DNA from: G963667675 sp963667675
GTDB lineage: Bacteria > Chloroflexota > Dehalococcoidia > Lucifugimonadales > UBA3495
Length of the DNA: 64,000 bases
Assembly (NCBI GenBank): GCA_963667675.1
Contig: OY763929.1
Span: forward strand, 930,001 to 994,000
Direction: 5' to 3'
In this document: positions 1 through 8,851 of the stretch, piece by piece
How the letters are laid out: each line of letters starts with the position of its first letter
How positions within the stretch are numbered: the stretch's first letter is position 1
Program-made: the position numbers and the translations under genes
Notes under the pieces: generated by a model
What the model was told of the DNA's origin: nothing
What the model saw: the letters and a program-made list of their open reading frames with translations, nothing else
Database searches by the model: none

Positions 1-2
1 CC

Positions 3-287
3 CCGCCCAGGTCCGGGTTCAACCTGCTGGCCTGGGTCATTCCGGCGGCGGGCGTTTTGGCCGGCGTGGTGGCCGTCCCTCTAATCATCTGGTCAATGGC
101 CCGCCGCGGCAGGCCGATGGCCGCGGGGGAACCGCCCTTGGAGGAAGGCTTGGAGCCTTATCTGCAGGCGGTGGACCGGGACCTGGCCGAATCTGAAGGC
201 GGCCTGGGGTTGCCGATGGGGGAGGAGGGTGCAGGCCCTCCGGAAGACGAAACTCGTGACGAGGATGAGACGAAAGTAAATGGCTGA
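3..287 (+). CDS. ccmH: Cytochrome c biogenesis protein, CcmH/CycL type (C-terminal part, cut by window edge)
   Basis: The frame is open from the window edge to a TGA at 285-287. The visible part reads GFNLLAWVIPAAGVLAG and continues as a hydrophobic stretch ending in WSMARRG. This is the single C-terminal membrane segment typical of CcmH/CycL proteins, which reduce apocytochrome c heme-binding cysteines before heme ligation. The segment is followed by an acidic cytoplasmic tail (LEPYLQAVDRDLAE). The N-terminal CxxC domain lies outside the window. The stop overlaps the ccmF start by 8 bp, so the two are probably translationally coupled. The assignment rests on the membrane segment plus operon context. 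Confidence 0.55.
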   Translation, partial: PPRSGFNLLAWVIPAAGVLAGVVAVPLIIWSMARRGRPMAAGEPPLEEGLEPYLQAVDRDLAESEGGLGLPMGEEGAGPPEDETRDEDETKVNG

Positions 288-2277
288 CCTTGGCGCAATA
301 TGCCTCTGGATAGCGCTGGCCCTCGCGTCATATGCCGGGGTGGGCTCGGTAGCGGGCAAGATAAGGGGCAACGCGGTCTTGTTGGAGAGCTCCCGCAGCG
401 CCGTCTACCTGACCGTGCTGGCGCTGCTGGTGGCGACGCTGAGCTTGGTGGCGTCCTTCGTCAACCGGGACTTCGAGGTGGCCTACGTGGCCCAACACAG
501 CGACCTGGCCATGCCCCACCGATTTACCTGGGTGGCGTTCTACGCCGGCAACGAAGGGTCGTTGTTGTACATTGCCTTTGCCCTGTCGGTGATGTCGGCC
601 ATCGCCGTGTGGCTCGCGCCGGCCAAAGTCAGGGATACCCTCCCCTACACCATCGGGGTGCTGATGGTGGTGCTGTGCTTCTTCCTGGCGGTCATGGGGT
701 TTATGGCCAATCCCTTCGACAAGCTGCCCTTTGTGCCGCCCGACGGCGAGGGGATAAATCCATTGCTGACCCATCTGGGCATGTTCTTTCATCCGCCGGC
801 CCTGATGGCGGGGCTGATTGCCGTCAGCATACCCTTTGCCTTCGCCCTCGGTTCCCACCTCGGCGGCAAGACCGGCGACGAGTGGGTGGACAGCGGCAGG
901 GTGTGGGGCCTCATTTCCTGGGCGCTGCTGGCCAGCGGGCTGCTGCTGGGCTCGTGGTGGGCCTACACCATCCTGGGATGGGGCGGCTTCTGGTTCTGGG
1001 ACCCGGTGGAGAACGCCGCGTTTATGCCCTGGCTGGCGCTGACGGCTTTCGTTCATTCCATCATGGTGCAAAAACGCCGGGGCATGTTCCGCATGTGGAA
1101 CGTGGTGCTCATCAACGTGGCATTCGGCCTGGCGTTGTACGGGATGTTCATGAACCGGGGAGGGTCGGTCCCGTCGGTCCATTCCTTCGGGGAGTCCGCC
1201 CTGGGTTGGACGTTCCTGGTCTTCCTGGCAGTTGGCGTGGTTGTTCCCCTGCTGGTGTTCTTCTGGCGCTACCCGAAGATGAGAAGCGCCCAGACCCTGG
1301 ACTCGATGCTGTCGCGAGAGGCGGCGTTCCTGGTCAACAACCTGCTGCTGCTGGCCGTGGCGTTCGTGACCTTGTGGGGCACGGTGTATCCCCTGATTTA
1401 CCGGACTACCGGAGAGGAAATTTCGGTGGCCCGGCCCTTTTACGACCAGGTCAACGGGCCTCTGCTGCTGGGATTGATTTTCCTGATGGGAATCGGCCCG
1501 TTGCTCCCCTGGCGCAGGGCTACGCCGGCAAGCGTGCGCCGGGCCCTGCTCGCGCCTGCGCTGACGGGGCTTGCTGTTGTTGCCGTACTGGTTGCACTGG
1601 GCATGAGGGAACCCTTCGCGTTGATTGGTTTCGGCCTGGGGGCGATGGTGGCCTCGGGGATATTCCTGGAGTGGCGGCGCGGTGCGGTTTCCCGGCGCCG
1701 CTCGTCGGGGGAAAACTACCTGTTGGCCTTCCTGCGCCTGATCTCGGCCAACCGTCCCCGGTACGGCGGCTACGTCGTGCACCTGGCCGTGGTGATGGTG
1801 GCGCTGGGGGTCATCGGGGCGACGTTCTTTGATACCCAGAAGGACGTGGTGCTGTCGCCTGGGGAAACGGTAGTCGTCGAGGACTATGAACTCCGGTACT
1901 TGAGCACCACGGCGACGGACAAGGGCAACCGCACCGAGTTTGTTTCGTCCGTCGAGGCGTACCGCGATGGTGAACTGCTGGATACTCTTCGAGCCACCCG
2001 GTCTTTCTACCCGTCGTTCAACATGGCCGCCACCCGGGCCGCCATCCGCTCAACGCCGGTGGAGGACCTGTATGTGGTGCCGAGTGAGAACCTGCCCAAC
2101 GGCAGCGTTGGCTTGAGGATACTGGTAAATCCATTGATTTGGTGGATGTGGGTGGCCGGGCCGGTTTTGGTGCTGGGCACGATAATCTCGTTGTGGCCTC
2201 AGGCTGCGCCGTCGCCCGCCGCCGTGAGAAGCCCCGGCGTAGTCCACGACAGGCCCACCACAGTCCGGGGAACGTGA
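280..2277 (+). CDS. ccmF: Cytochrome c heme-lyase subunit CcmF
   Basis: A 665-residue polytopic membrane protein of the family's usual length. The tryptophan-rich WWD heme-handling motif is clear (GWGGFWFWDPVEN, about residue 230), with conserved histidines in the flanking loops, for example HLGMFFHPPA and FVHS. CcmF ligates heme to apocytochrome c at the outer face of the cytoplasmic membrane together with CcmH. The ATG at 280 overlaps the preceding stop. The region after the last block of helices (about residues 530-620) is a soluble domain before a final membrane helix, as in other CcmF proteins. It is part of a ccm operon running to 4597. Confidence 0.95.
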   Translation: MADLGAICLWIALALASYAGVGSVAGKIRGNAVLLESSRSAVYLTVLALLVATLSLVASFVNRDFEVAYVAQHSDLAMPHRFTWVAFYAGNEGSLLYIAFALSVMSAIAVWLAPAKVRDTLPYTIGVLMVVLCFFLAVMGFMANPFDKLPFVPPDGEGINPLLTHLGMFFHPPALMAGLIAVSIPFAFALGSHLGGKTGDEWVDSGRVWGLISWALLASGLLLGSWWAYTILGWGGFWFWDPVENAAFMPWLALTAFVHSIMVQKRRGMFRMWNVVLINVAFGLALYGMFMNRGGSVPSVHSFGESALGWTFLVFLAVGVVVPLLVFFWRYPKMRSAQTLDSMLSREAAFLVNNLLLLAVAFVTLWGTVYPLIYRTTGEEISVARPFYDQVNGPLLLGLIFLMGIGPLLPWRRATPASVRRALLAPALTGLAVVAVLVALGMREPFALIGFGLGAMVASGIFLEWRRGAVSRRRSSGENYLLAFLRLISANRPRYGGYVVHLAVVMVALGVIGATFFDTQKDVVLSPGETVVVEDYELRYLSTTATDKGNRTEFVSSVEAYRDGELLDTLRATRSFYPSFNMAATRAAIRSTPVEDLYVVPSENLPNGSVGLRILVNPLIWWMWVAGPVLVLGTIISLWPQAAPSPAAVRSPGVVHDRPTTVRGT

Positions 2278-2349
2278 AGATGCTCTTTTGCGTCGTACCC
2301 GGGACGCCACCGAGACGACATTAGCTTGGACACTCGCTGAGGGAATGGA

Positions 2350-2790
2350 ATGGCCTTGGTCATCGGAACGTTGCTGGGCTTGTTCTGCATCGCCATAGTC
2401 GCTTACCCATTTCTCAAGACACGCCTAGGGGTCGGCACCGGGGGCGCCGGTCCGTCCGGTGAGCAGGCGGTCCAACTGGGTGACATCTACGACCGGATTC
2501 GGACCCTGCAATTGGAATACCAACTGGGCCAGGTGCCGCAACACCTGTACCGGGAACAACTGCAAGAGTACCGGTTACAGGCCGCCGCGGCGTTGCGGCG
2601 GCAGGTACAGGAGCAAGCGGCCGCGCCCGAGTGGCTGCTGGAACAGGAAATTCTCGCGGCCCGGGGCGGGTTGCGTTCCGAAGGGGGCGAGGCGGCGGCC
2701 TGCCCCAAGTGCAGGACCCTTCCCGGCCCCGGTTTGAAGGTCTGCCCCGAGTGTGGAGCGGAACTGGAAGCCCCTCAGGGACGGGGGTGA
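2350..2790 (+). CDS. CcmI-like membrane protein with C-terminal zinc ribbon
   Basis: 146 residues: one N-terminal membrane helix (LVIGTLLGLFCIAIVAYPFL), a charged helical region rich in Gln/Glu (about residues 40-110), and a C-terminal CxxC...CxxC zinc ribbon (CPKC and CPEC, about residues 120-140). Short proteins with an N-terminal helix and a helical region in ccm operons are usually CcmI/CycH-like assembly factors. The zinc ribbon is an addition. GAGGG lies just upstream of the ATG. The TGA overlaps the next gene's GTG (GTGA). Function beyond cytochrome c assembly is not visible. Confidence 0.6.
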   Translation: MALVIGTLLGLFCIAIVAYPFLKTRLGVGTGGAGPSGEQAVQLGDIYDRIRTLQLEYQLGQVPQHLYREQLQEYRLQAAAALRRQVQEQAAAPEWLLEQEILAARGGLRSEGGEAAACPKCRTLPGPGLKVCPECGAELEAPQGRG

Positions 2791-4037
2791 CGTTGGCTCG
2801 CCGCCGGGCTATCCCATTCCCTCTCCATGCTCTATTGGTTTCCTTCGGAATCTTGGCATTGACTATGGCCGGGCACGGCTCCGCCGCAGCCCAGGAAACA
2901 ATCGCCATTCGGGGTACTGTGGTCAACGGGACCACCGACGGTGAACTCGGAGACCCACTCCAGGTGTTGCTCCTGGTTACGGATGCCGACGGCGGACTGC
3001 TTTCCACTGGGCAGACGATGGTCGACGGCGACGGCGGGTTTGTGCTGGATGACGTTCCCAGGACGGAGGACGGCGTCTACGCCCTGCGCGTAAATTATGA
3101 CGGGGTACCTTATGAGAAATCCCTTAGCCTCCATGAAGCGCGGGACGAGGTCGTGCTTACCGTGTACGAGACCACCCAGGATGGGTCGCAGGTCAGGGTA
3201 ACCCGGCAAATCATGGTCATTGCTGGGGCCGACGGAGGCGAGCGGGAGGTCTCGGCCATAGAATTCGTGCAGTTGACCAACGACGGCGACCGCACCCTGT
3301 TGCCGGACTTGAGCAACCCCACGACATTTCTGCGCTTTGCCCTGCCGCCACTTGCAACGGAGCTCAGCGTCAGGTCCAGCCCCAGCCTGTCTGGCGGCGA
3401 TATCCTGTCGATTGGCACCGGGTTCGCCGTTACCTCGCCGGTGCCGCCAGGCGAACACAGCGTGGAGTTCTCCTTCCGGTTCCCCTATGAAGGAAACAGC
3501 TTATCTTACCGGCAGAGCCTGCCCCAGGGCGCCGATGTGTACCAGGTCTTGCTGCCGCAAGACTTGGAGCAGGTCAGGGTGAGGCCGCTTAGCCCCGCCT
3601 CGCCGGTGAGCATTGAGGAATCGGAGTTTCTGGTGTGGGAAGAGAGGGGAATCGGACGGGGGCAAGGCGTGCAACTGGAGTTGACCAACCTGCCCCAGCC
3701 AAGCCTGGCCAGCCGCTTGTGGGACGCCATCACCGGCGAGGTCTTCTGGCAGGTGGCCATTCCCAGCGTCGTCGGCGCAGCGCTGGCCGTTTTGCTGCTA
3801 GTTGGCGTCTTGAGGAGGCCTCGCTCCGGGCCGTCGCTGGTTGCCGCCGGCGGCGGAGAGATTGACGTCAACCTGGCCCGGCGGGAAGGGCTGGTCCGAG
3901 AGGTTGCCGCTCTGGACGATGAATTCCAAGGCGGGACGTTACCCGAAGACGAGTACCTGCGGCAACGGGACGCGCTGCTGTCACGCATTCGCGGCATTTC
4001 AGAAACGGCCGACGACGCGGCTGGAGAGCCTCAGTGA
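2787..4037 (+). CDS. Membrane-anchored protein with N-terminal carboxypeptidase-regulatory-like domain, function unknown
   Basis: About 416 residues from a GTG that overlaps the previous stop by 3 bp; TTG at 2793 is an alternative. A signal-like hydrophobic N-terminus ends near AAAQE. An extracytoplasmic beta-rich domain follows (TVVNGTTDG, a carboxypeptidase-regulatory/Cna-B-like opening). Near residue 325 there is one membrane helix (VVGAALAVLLLVGVLRR), then a short cytoplasmic charged helix (VREVAALDDEFQGG) resembling the tail of the CcmI-like neighbour. It lies inside the ccm operon, with its stop overlapping the thioredoxin start, so a role in cytochrome c maturation or electron transfer is likely but unproven. 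A longer frame upstream to 2631 only overlaps the previous gene and is not used. Confidence 0.6.
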   Translation: MTLARRRAIPFPLHALLVSFGILALTMAGHGSAAAQETIAIRGTVVNGTTDGELGDPLQVLLLVTDADGGLLSTGQTMVDGDGGFVLDDVPRTEDGVYALRVNYDGVPYEKSLSLHEARDEVVLTVYETTQDGSQVRVTRQIMVIAGADGGEREVSAIEFVQLTNDGDRTLLPDLSNPTTFLRFALPPLATELSVRSSPSLSGGDILSIGTGFAVTSPVPPGEHSVEFSFRFPYEGNSLSYRQSLPQGADVYQVLLPQDLEQVRVRPLSPASPVSIEESEFLVWEERGIGRGQGVQLELTNLPQPSLASRLWDAITGEVFWQVAIPSVVGAALAVLLLVGVLRRPRSGPSLVAAGGGEIDVNLARREGLVREVAALDDEFQGGTLPEDEYLRQRDALLSRIRGISETADDAAGEPQ

Positions 4038-4597
4038 GCAAGCGAGGCTGGCTGCTGCTGGGCTCGGCGGTTCCGGTGCTGGCGCTGATTGGCCTACTGG
4101 CCTGGGTGTCGCTCCAGCCTGACGACGGCCCGGGAGTCAACGAGAAGCCCAGAACGGTCTCCGTAGAGCCGGACCAAGCCAGGGGCTTTTCACTGGAAAC
4201 GCTTGACGGTAAGGCGGTGGTATTGTCGGACTTGCGAGGCAAGGCAGTGATGCTGGACTTCTGGTCTTCCTGGTGTGCACCCTGTCGGTGGGAAGCGCCG
4301 GCGTTGGCCCAGGTCTACGGCGAGTACAAGGACAGGGGGGTTGAATTCGTAGGCATCGCGGTCTGGGACAGTACCCAGGGGGTGGAGGACTTTGTGGACG
4401 AATTCGACGTGCCGTATCCCGCCGGCGTCGACAGCGATGGAATCATCATCATCGACTACGGAATCAAGGGCATCCCGGAGAAGATATTCATCGACGCCGA
4501 CGGTGTGATCAGGAAGAAGTTCGTAGGACCAATGGACGTCGATACCCTGCGGGCTACCCTGGATAGCCTGCTGGAAGGGGCATCTTCAGAGAGCTAG
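4034..4597 (+). CDS. Membrane-tethered thiol-disulfide oxidoreductase, TlpA/ResA/CcmG type
   Basis: 187 residues. An N-terminal anchor helix (LLLGSAVPVLALIGLLAW) is followed by a thioredoxin fold. The active site is WCAPC (about residue 80, after VMLDFWSS) and the cis-proline region reads GIPEKIFID. Such proteins keep apocytochrome cysteines reduced on the outer face of the membrane, which fits the last position of this ccm operon. GTG start at 4034 overlaps the previous stop (GTGA). Whether it is orthologous to ResA or CcmG cannot be told by eye. Confidence 0.88.
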   Translation: MSKRGWLLLGSAVPVLALIGLLAWVSLQPDDGPGVNEKPRTVSVEPDQARGFSLETLDGKAVVLSDLRGKAVMLDFWSSWCAPCRWEAPALAQVYGEYKDRGVEFVGIAVWDSTQGVEDFVDEFDVPYPAGVDSDGIIIIDYGIKGIPEKIFIDADGVIRKKFVGPMDVDTLRATLDSLLEGASSES

Positions 4598-4710
4598 CGT
4601 CCCTCACCGCCTCCAGGTCGGCCCATCTACGATAGCCGGGTGCTATACTCCAGGCGGTCTCGCCCCGATTAACCTTTAGCATCCCGTACTAACTACTAGA
4701 GCGTAGATAG

Positions 4711-5712
4711 ATGAGTTTGCAACAAGAAGCGGCGGTGGTCATGGACTGGGGAGGCACCTGGATTCGCACCGCGGTCATGGACCGGGCCGGCGAAATCCTG
4801 CATCAGTCCAGGATCGCCAATCCGACGGAGCCGACCCAGGCAGCATTTCTGCAGGCGGCCTACGGTCAGCTAACCGAGGCTATCGCCAGGTGCTCCGGCT
4901 GTGAACTAGCGGGCGTGGGAATTGCGGTCGCGGGTCCGGTGGACTCCGACACCGGCGCGCTCAGCGCGCCGCCCAACCTGCCCGCCCTGGACGGGGTGTC
5001 GTTGAAAGCCCTTTGGGAGCCGCTGGTGGGGCGTCCCGTCTTGATCGACAACGACGCCAGCCTGGCGGCGCTGGGAGAGTTCCAGTACGGGGCCGGAAGA
5101 GATGCGGCCGCTGCTGGGAACCCGCCGCAGACCCTTGTCTACGTAACGGTGAGCACCGGCATAGGCGGCGGTGTGGTGCACCGGGGCCAGGTGTTCCAGG
5201 GGTCCGCCGGCCTGGCGGGGGAAGTAGGGCATACGTGCATCGACCGCAGCGACTCGGCGCCGCCTTGCCAATGCGGCAGTCAAGGCTGCCTGGAGGCGTT
5301 CGCGTCGGGCACCGGCATCGCCCGCACCGCCCGGACCGCGCTGGCCGGGAGGGGGCCGCTGGCGTCTCCCTGGCCGTCGGCGGATGTTGAATCGGTGACT
5401 TCCAAGGACACAGCCCATGCCGCCGGTAAGGGCGACCCCCTGGCCACGGAGATATTCGAAGACGTGGTGCAGGCATTGTCGGTGGGGCTGACCAACGCCG
5501 TGCACTTGTTTAATCCCGACCTCCTGGTGCTGGGAGGAGGGGTGACGCTGGGCCTGACCGAGTTGGGGCTTATACCCTGTTTGGAGGAGATGATCCAGCG
5601 GCGCGCCATGAGTGACGGGCACCGGGACTTCCGGTTTGTGACCAGCAAGCTGGGAGACGGCGCGGGCATGGCGGGCGCCGCCGCCCTCGTCTGGAAGAGC
5701 CTGGACGGCTAG
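4711..5712 (+). CDS. ROK-family sugar kinase (glucokinase-like)
   Basis: 333 residues, normal for ROK kinases. The N-terminal ATP-binding motif is DWGGTWIRTAV. The catalytic Asp region is LIDNDASLAALGEF and the glycine-rich phosphate motif is STGIGGGVV. The ROK signature follows: EVGH and the zinc-binding CQCGSQGCLEAFASG. It would phosphorylate glucose or a related hexose; the exact sugar cannot be read. No strong SD precedes the ATG. It is transcribed alone, 113 bp after the ccm operon. Confidence 0.88.
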   Translation: MSLQQEAAVVMDWGGTWIRTAVMDRAGEILHQSRIANPTEPTQAAFLQAAYGQLTEAIARCSGCELAGVGIAVAGPVDSDTGALSAPPNLPALDGVSLKALWEPLVGRPVLIDNDASLAALGEFQYGAGRDAAAAGNPPQTLVYVTVSTGIGGGVVHRGQVFQGSAGLAGEVGHTCIDRSDSAPPCQCGSQGCLEAFASGTGIARTARTALAGRGPLASPWPSADVESVTSKDTAHAAGKGDPLATEIFEDVVQALSVGLTNAVHLFNPDLLVLGGGVTLGLTELGLIPCLEEMIQRRAMSDGHRDFRFVTSKLGDGAGMAGAAALVWKSLDG

Positions 5713-5739
5713 TTTCGGGCTGCAAAACAGCGGAGGCCG

Positions 5740-6117
5740 TTACTCTGGGACCTGAAATCCGGTTTCGGCGGCCCAGGCCTGCACGCCTCGCCTGAATGCC
5801 AAAGCGCCCATGGGGGCGATGACGGCCTGCAGAGCTTCCAGTATCTCCTGCGGCGAGGCTCCTTCCTGGAGGGCGATCCGGACGTGGGCCTGAATCTGCT
5901 CCACGTCGGCCCGCAGGGCGGCTTCGACGACTATCTGCAGTAGTTCCTTGGTCTTGCGGTCCAGCATCCTCTGGCCGGTGTAGGTCGCCTCGATGAAGTC
6001 GCTGTATTTCCTGGCCCATTCCAGGTCGACCGTTGCCATGATCCGGTGCATCTCCAAGGTGTAGCCCCGGCTGCTCTGAATTCTTTCCAGAAAGTCCTGG
6101 ACCTCTTCCGTGGCCAT
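5740..6117 (-). CDS. Carboxymuconolactone decarboxylase (CMD/AhpD-like) family protein
   Basis: 125 residues of all-helical CMD fold. Recognisable parts are LDRKTKELLQIVVEAALRAD, AHVRIALQEGASPQEILEAL and the final helix with VIAPMGALAFRRGV. The active-site CxxC of AhpD-type peroxidase-coupled members is absent: the protein has no cysteine. A thiol redox role is therefore unlikely, and its substrate is unknown. AGGAG lies 7 nt before the ATG. It sits 77 bp downstream of the hydrolase gene on the same strand and may be cotranscribed with it. Confidence 0.82.
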   Translation of the reverse strand: MATEEVQDFLERIQSSRGYTLEMHRIMATVDLEWARKYSDFIEATYTGQRMLDRKTKELLQIVVEAALRADVEQIQAHVRIALQEGASPQEILEALQAVIAPMGALAFRRGVQAWAAETGFQVPE

Positions 6118-6193
6118 GGGAACAACTCCTTACCAGGCGAATGTGGGCTGAAGGGGAATGGGAATCGGCGCAGCGGACCTTGGCTGACTGGTC

Positions 6194-7105
6194 TTATGCA
6201 ACCCGGCCGAGCAGGTCCTTGACCGCCGCAATCACGTCAACCGGGTTGTCGCCCTGCACTAGGTGGCCCGCGCCGGAAATTGTCACCGCGGCGCAATCGG
6301 GAATGGTCTGCCGCATCCGCTCCATGGTTTCCGGGAGGAACACGTCGCTGCGGCTTCCCCTCAGAATCAGGGTGGGGCAACCGATGCGGCCCACGCAGTC
6401 CCACAGCTGCTCGGGCGTCCAGGCGGGTTCCCGCCGGTCCGCAGCGCGCAGGCGCTTGTCGTACTTCCAGGTCCACTTGCCGTCGGGACGCCGGCGGATA
6501 CTGTACTTCAGGGCTCCCAAGGTCTGCTCGCGGCTGCGGCCGGTGTACTGCTGGACCCTCTGGGCAAACTCTTCAAAAGAGTCCAGCTCGTCGGGCAACT
6601 CCCGGAATACCCGCATCCGCTCCAGGCCGGCCGTCCCGGTCTCCGGCCCGGTGTCGACGATGACCAGCCCCTTCAGGGCCTGGGGATGGCACGCGGCCCA
6701 GACGTAGGCGTTGCGGCCGCCCATGGAATGGCCTATCAGGACGAACCCGTCCAGCCCCAGGGCTGCAACTAAGTCGTCGATGTCTTCTTGCTGGGCCTCC
6801 ATGGAGTAGTCGCCGTCGGGAGCCCAGTCGCTGTCCCCGTGGCCCCGCTGGTCCAAGGCCAGGACGTGGAACTTGTCGGAAAGGGCCAGGCTGACGAAGT
6901 CCCAGCTATGGGCCTGTTGGCTCCGGCCGTGGAGCATCAGGACGGTGGGGTTGCCGGCGTTGCCCCACTCAAGGTAGTGCAGATTCAGCCCGTTGACCTC
7001 GACGTTCCGGTCGGCGGGAACATTTTCCTCGGAGAAAGGCACGCCCATCTGGCGCGCCGCCTGATAAAGAGTCAAACCCTGGGCAGTCTCGGGAGAAGAC
7101 GCCAT
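6194..7105 (-). CDS. Alpha/beta-hydrolase
   Basis: 303 residues. Family marks are the oxyanion-hole strand VLMLHGRSQQAHSW, the DQRGHGDSDW loop, the nucleophile elbow GHSMGG (Ser about residue 134) and the catalytic-His segment GAGHLVQGDNP near the C-terminus. This is the usual size for epoxide hydrolase, haloperoxidase or esterase-like members; the substrate is not determinable. AGGGGA precedes the ATG. The next gene downstream on this strand encodes a CMD protein, a common partner in catabolic clusters. Confidence 0.88.
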   Translation of the reverse strand: MASSPETAQGLTLYQAARQMGVPFSEENVPADRNVEVNGLNLHYLEWGNAGNPTVLMLHGRSQQAHSWDFVSLALSDKFHVLALDQRGHGDSDWAPDGDYSMEAQQEDIDDLVAALGLDGFVLIGHSMGGRNAYVWAACHPQALKGLVIVDTGPETGTAGLERMRVFRELPDELDSFEEFAQRVQQYTGRSREQTLGALKYSIRRRPDGKWTWKYDKRLRAADRREPAWTPEQLWDCVGRIGCPTLILRGSRSDVFLPETMERMRQTIPDCAAVTISGAGHLVQGDNPVDVIAAVKDLLGRVA

Positions 7106-7285
7106 TTCCAGTCCCCTGTGCAGTTTCTAGGCCATGATAACGCGGCTGTCAACGCGGCAATTGGGCGCAGCCAGGCGCCCTGAGGCTTCCTTAGCGGCGG
7201 TGCGGGTGCTATCATTAGCCCCGGAAACGAGGCCGCCGGCTTTCGCCGGGCCGCAGCCCATGCACAATGAGGAGAAACGGCAACC

Positions 7286-7936
7286 ATGACCACGGAGGCA
7301 ATCAAGCTGGAGTTGGAACCCAGGGAGTTGCTGGGTAAGAAAGTGAGACAACTGAGACGCGACGGCATAGTCCCCGTCCACCTCTATGGGCCGGGAATCG
7401 AGTCGCGGTCGCTGCAATGCCAGGGGCCAAGCCTGATACAGGTGCTGGCCAGGGCCGGCGGAAATACCCCGGTCTCGGTGACCATACGCGGGGAAAAGGG
7501 CAACCACCTGGCCTTTGCCAGGGAGATACAGTGGGACCCGCGGCGGGACGACCTGCTGCACGTCGACCTGCTGGTGGCGGAAGCCGACCGCCCGGTGACG
7601 GCGCAGGTGCCCATCGTGCTGACCGGGGAGTCGCCCGGCGCCAGGATGATAGGCGGAACGGTGATGCAACAGTTGCGCACGCTGGACGTGGAGGCTTTGC
7701 CCTTGGAAATGCCCGCCCAGGCGGATGTGGACCTGGACGCGCTCACGGAACCGGACGGCTCGATCAGGGTAAGTGACATCAACCTTCCCGGCAACGTCAC
7801 AGTGCTGACCGATCCAGACGAGGTGGTGGTCCGCATCGAGCAGCCCAGGGTTGAGGTGGTCGAAGAGGAGCCCGCCGAAGGGGAAGAAGAGGAAGGCGGG
7901 GAGCCCGCAGCCGACGCCGAAGAGGAGCAAGAGTAA
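7286..7936 (+). CDS. rplY: 50S ribosomal protein L25/general stress protein Ctc
   Basis: 216 residues: an N-terminal 5S-rRNA-binding L25 domain (LRRDGIVPVHLYGPG; REIQWDPRRDDLLHVDL), then the C-terminal beta domain of the long CTC form (GESPGARMIGG, DVEALPLEMP), and a very acidic tail (EEEPAEGEEEEGGEPAADAE). It binds 5S rRNA in the central protuberance. GAGGAG lies 9 nt before the ATG. It is divergent from the hydrolase gene and appears monocistronic. Confidence 0.95.
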   Translation: MTTEAIKLELEPRELLGKKVRQLRRDGIVPVHLYGPGIESRSLQCQGPSLIQVLARAGGNTPVSVTIRGEKGNHLAFAREIQWDPRRDDLLHVDLLVAEADRPVTAQVPIVLTGESPGARMIGGTVMQQLRTLDVEALPLEMPAQADVDLDALTEPDGSIRVSDINLPGNVTVLTDPDEVVVRIEQPRVEVVEEEPAEGEEEEGGEPAADAEEEQE

Positions 7937-7944
7937 GGGCTGGC

Positions 7945-7960
7945 CCAAGGCCGGCCTTGG
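7945..7960. repeat. Perfect 16-bp palindrome after rplY
   Basis: CCAAGGCCGGCCTTGG lies 9 bp after the rplY stop. As RNA it can form a GC-rich hairpin. There is no downstream T-run, so it would be a weak or factor-assisted terminator at best; it may be chance. Confidence 0.35.
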
Positions 7961-8063
7961 CTCGTGTCCGTTGTGCCGGCCGAAACCGCGAATCTTGGTG
8001 TCGCAATTCGGCAGGCCTGACGGCAAACGAACTTACCGCCGACGGTCAATCAGGGGATAGGTT

Positions 8064-8822
8064 ATGTACCTAGCCTATTTGGGACAGTCGGGCAACACCG
8101 GCGACAGCCTTGACGACGCCAGCCAGCCCCACTGCGTCCACGCCGGCCTGCTGGTGCACGAAAGCCAGGCGACGTCCGTTACCGGGGAGTTCGACGCCCT
8201 TTACCTGCGCCACTTCGGCCGCGCTCGGGGCGGCCGGGAAGAACCCAGGGCCATTCGCGCCGGTGAAGTGTTCCAGGGCGTAGGCGTCTTTTCCTCCTGG
8301 CCCCAGGCCAAGCGCCACGAACTAATCAGGGACTGCCTGGACATACTCCTTCGCCGGGAGACTCCGGTCATCATTGCATTTGCCGACAAACGGGAATTCG
8401 CCGATGCAGGCGGCGAAGGCTCCGAGGCTAAACAGCGAAGTGTGTCGGAAGCGGTAGTTGGCCGCTTCCTGGCAGCCTTGAACCTGTTAATGGACGAAGT
8501 GAACATAGCCGGAGTGGATCCCCGCGACCTGATGACCGTGGAGTTCCGAACAAGGGACTTCGTCCTAGTAGCGGCCTCGGACAGGTCAATTAGACCGGAC
8601 CTGGTAACCGAGTTTCTGAACTCGGATGAAGGGATAGACTCGGCGACGTTGCTGAACGACGTGGTCTTGGTGGACGCCGAACACTCGGTTGGAGCCCAGT
8701 TGGCCGACATGTGCGCCTATTTCGCCCGCAGGTGGTTGCAAGACCCGGCCGCTCCCCAGCCGTATTTCGACGCGCTGCGGGACGGCAACGTCATCCAGGT
8801 AATCTACCCGGTCAAGCCGTAG
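8064..8822 (+). CDS. DUF3800-like protein with altered N-terminal acidic motif
   Basis: 252 residues. The start MYLAYLGQSGN aligns with the DUF3800 opening, usually Y(I/L)DESG, and the end has the family's VLVDAEHSVGAQLADMCAYFARR. DUF3800 proteins have a predicted RNase H-like fold; several occur with defense or mobile genes. Here the conserved Asp-Glu of the first strand is replaced by Gly-Gln, so nuclease activity is doubtful. ATG at 8064 follows AGGGGATAGG. It is 127 bp downstream of rplY. Confidence 0.68.
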   Translation: MYLAYLGQSGNTGDSLDDASQPHCVHAGLLVHESQATSVTGEFDALYLRHFGRARGGREEPRAIRAGEVFQGVGVFSSWPQAKRHELIRDCLDILLRRETPVIIAFADKREFADAGGEGSEAKQRSVSEAVVGRFLAALNLLMDEVNIAGVDPRDLMTVEFRTRDFVLVAASDRSIRPDLVTEFLNSDEGIDSATLLNDVVLVDAEHSVGAQLADMCAYFARRWLQDPAAPQPYFDALRDGNVIQVIYPVKP

Positions 8823-8851
8823 GCGTTCCCGTCGGGGGACGGGCAGCCGGG

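Noticed and set aside
328..1782. 484-codon antisense frame in ccmF
   Set aside because: Gln/His/Arg-rich translation typical of the complement of a GC-rich gene; the plus frame is unmistakably CcmF.
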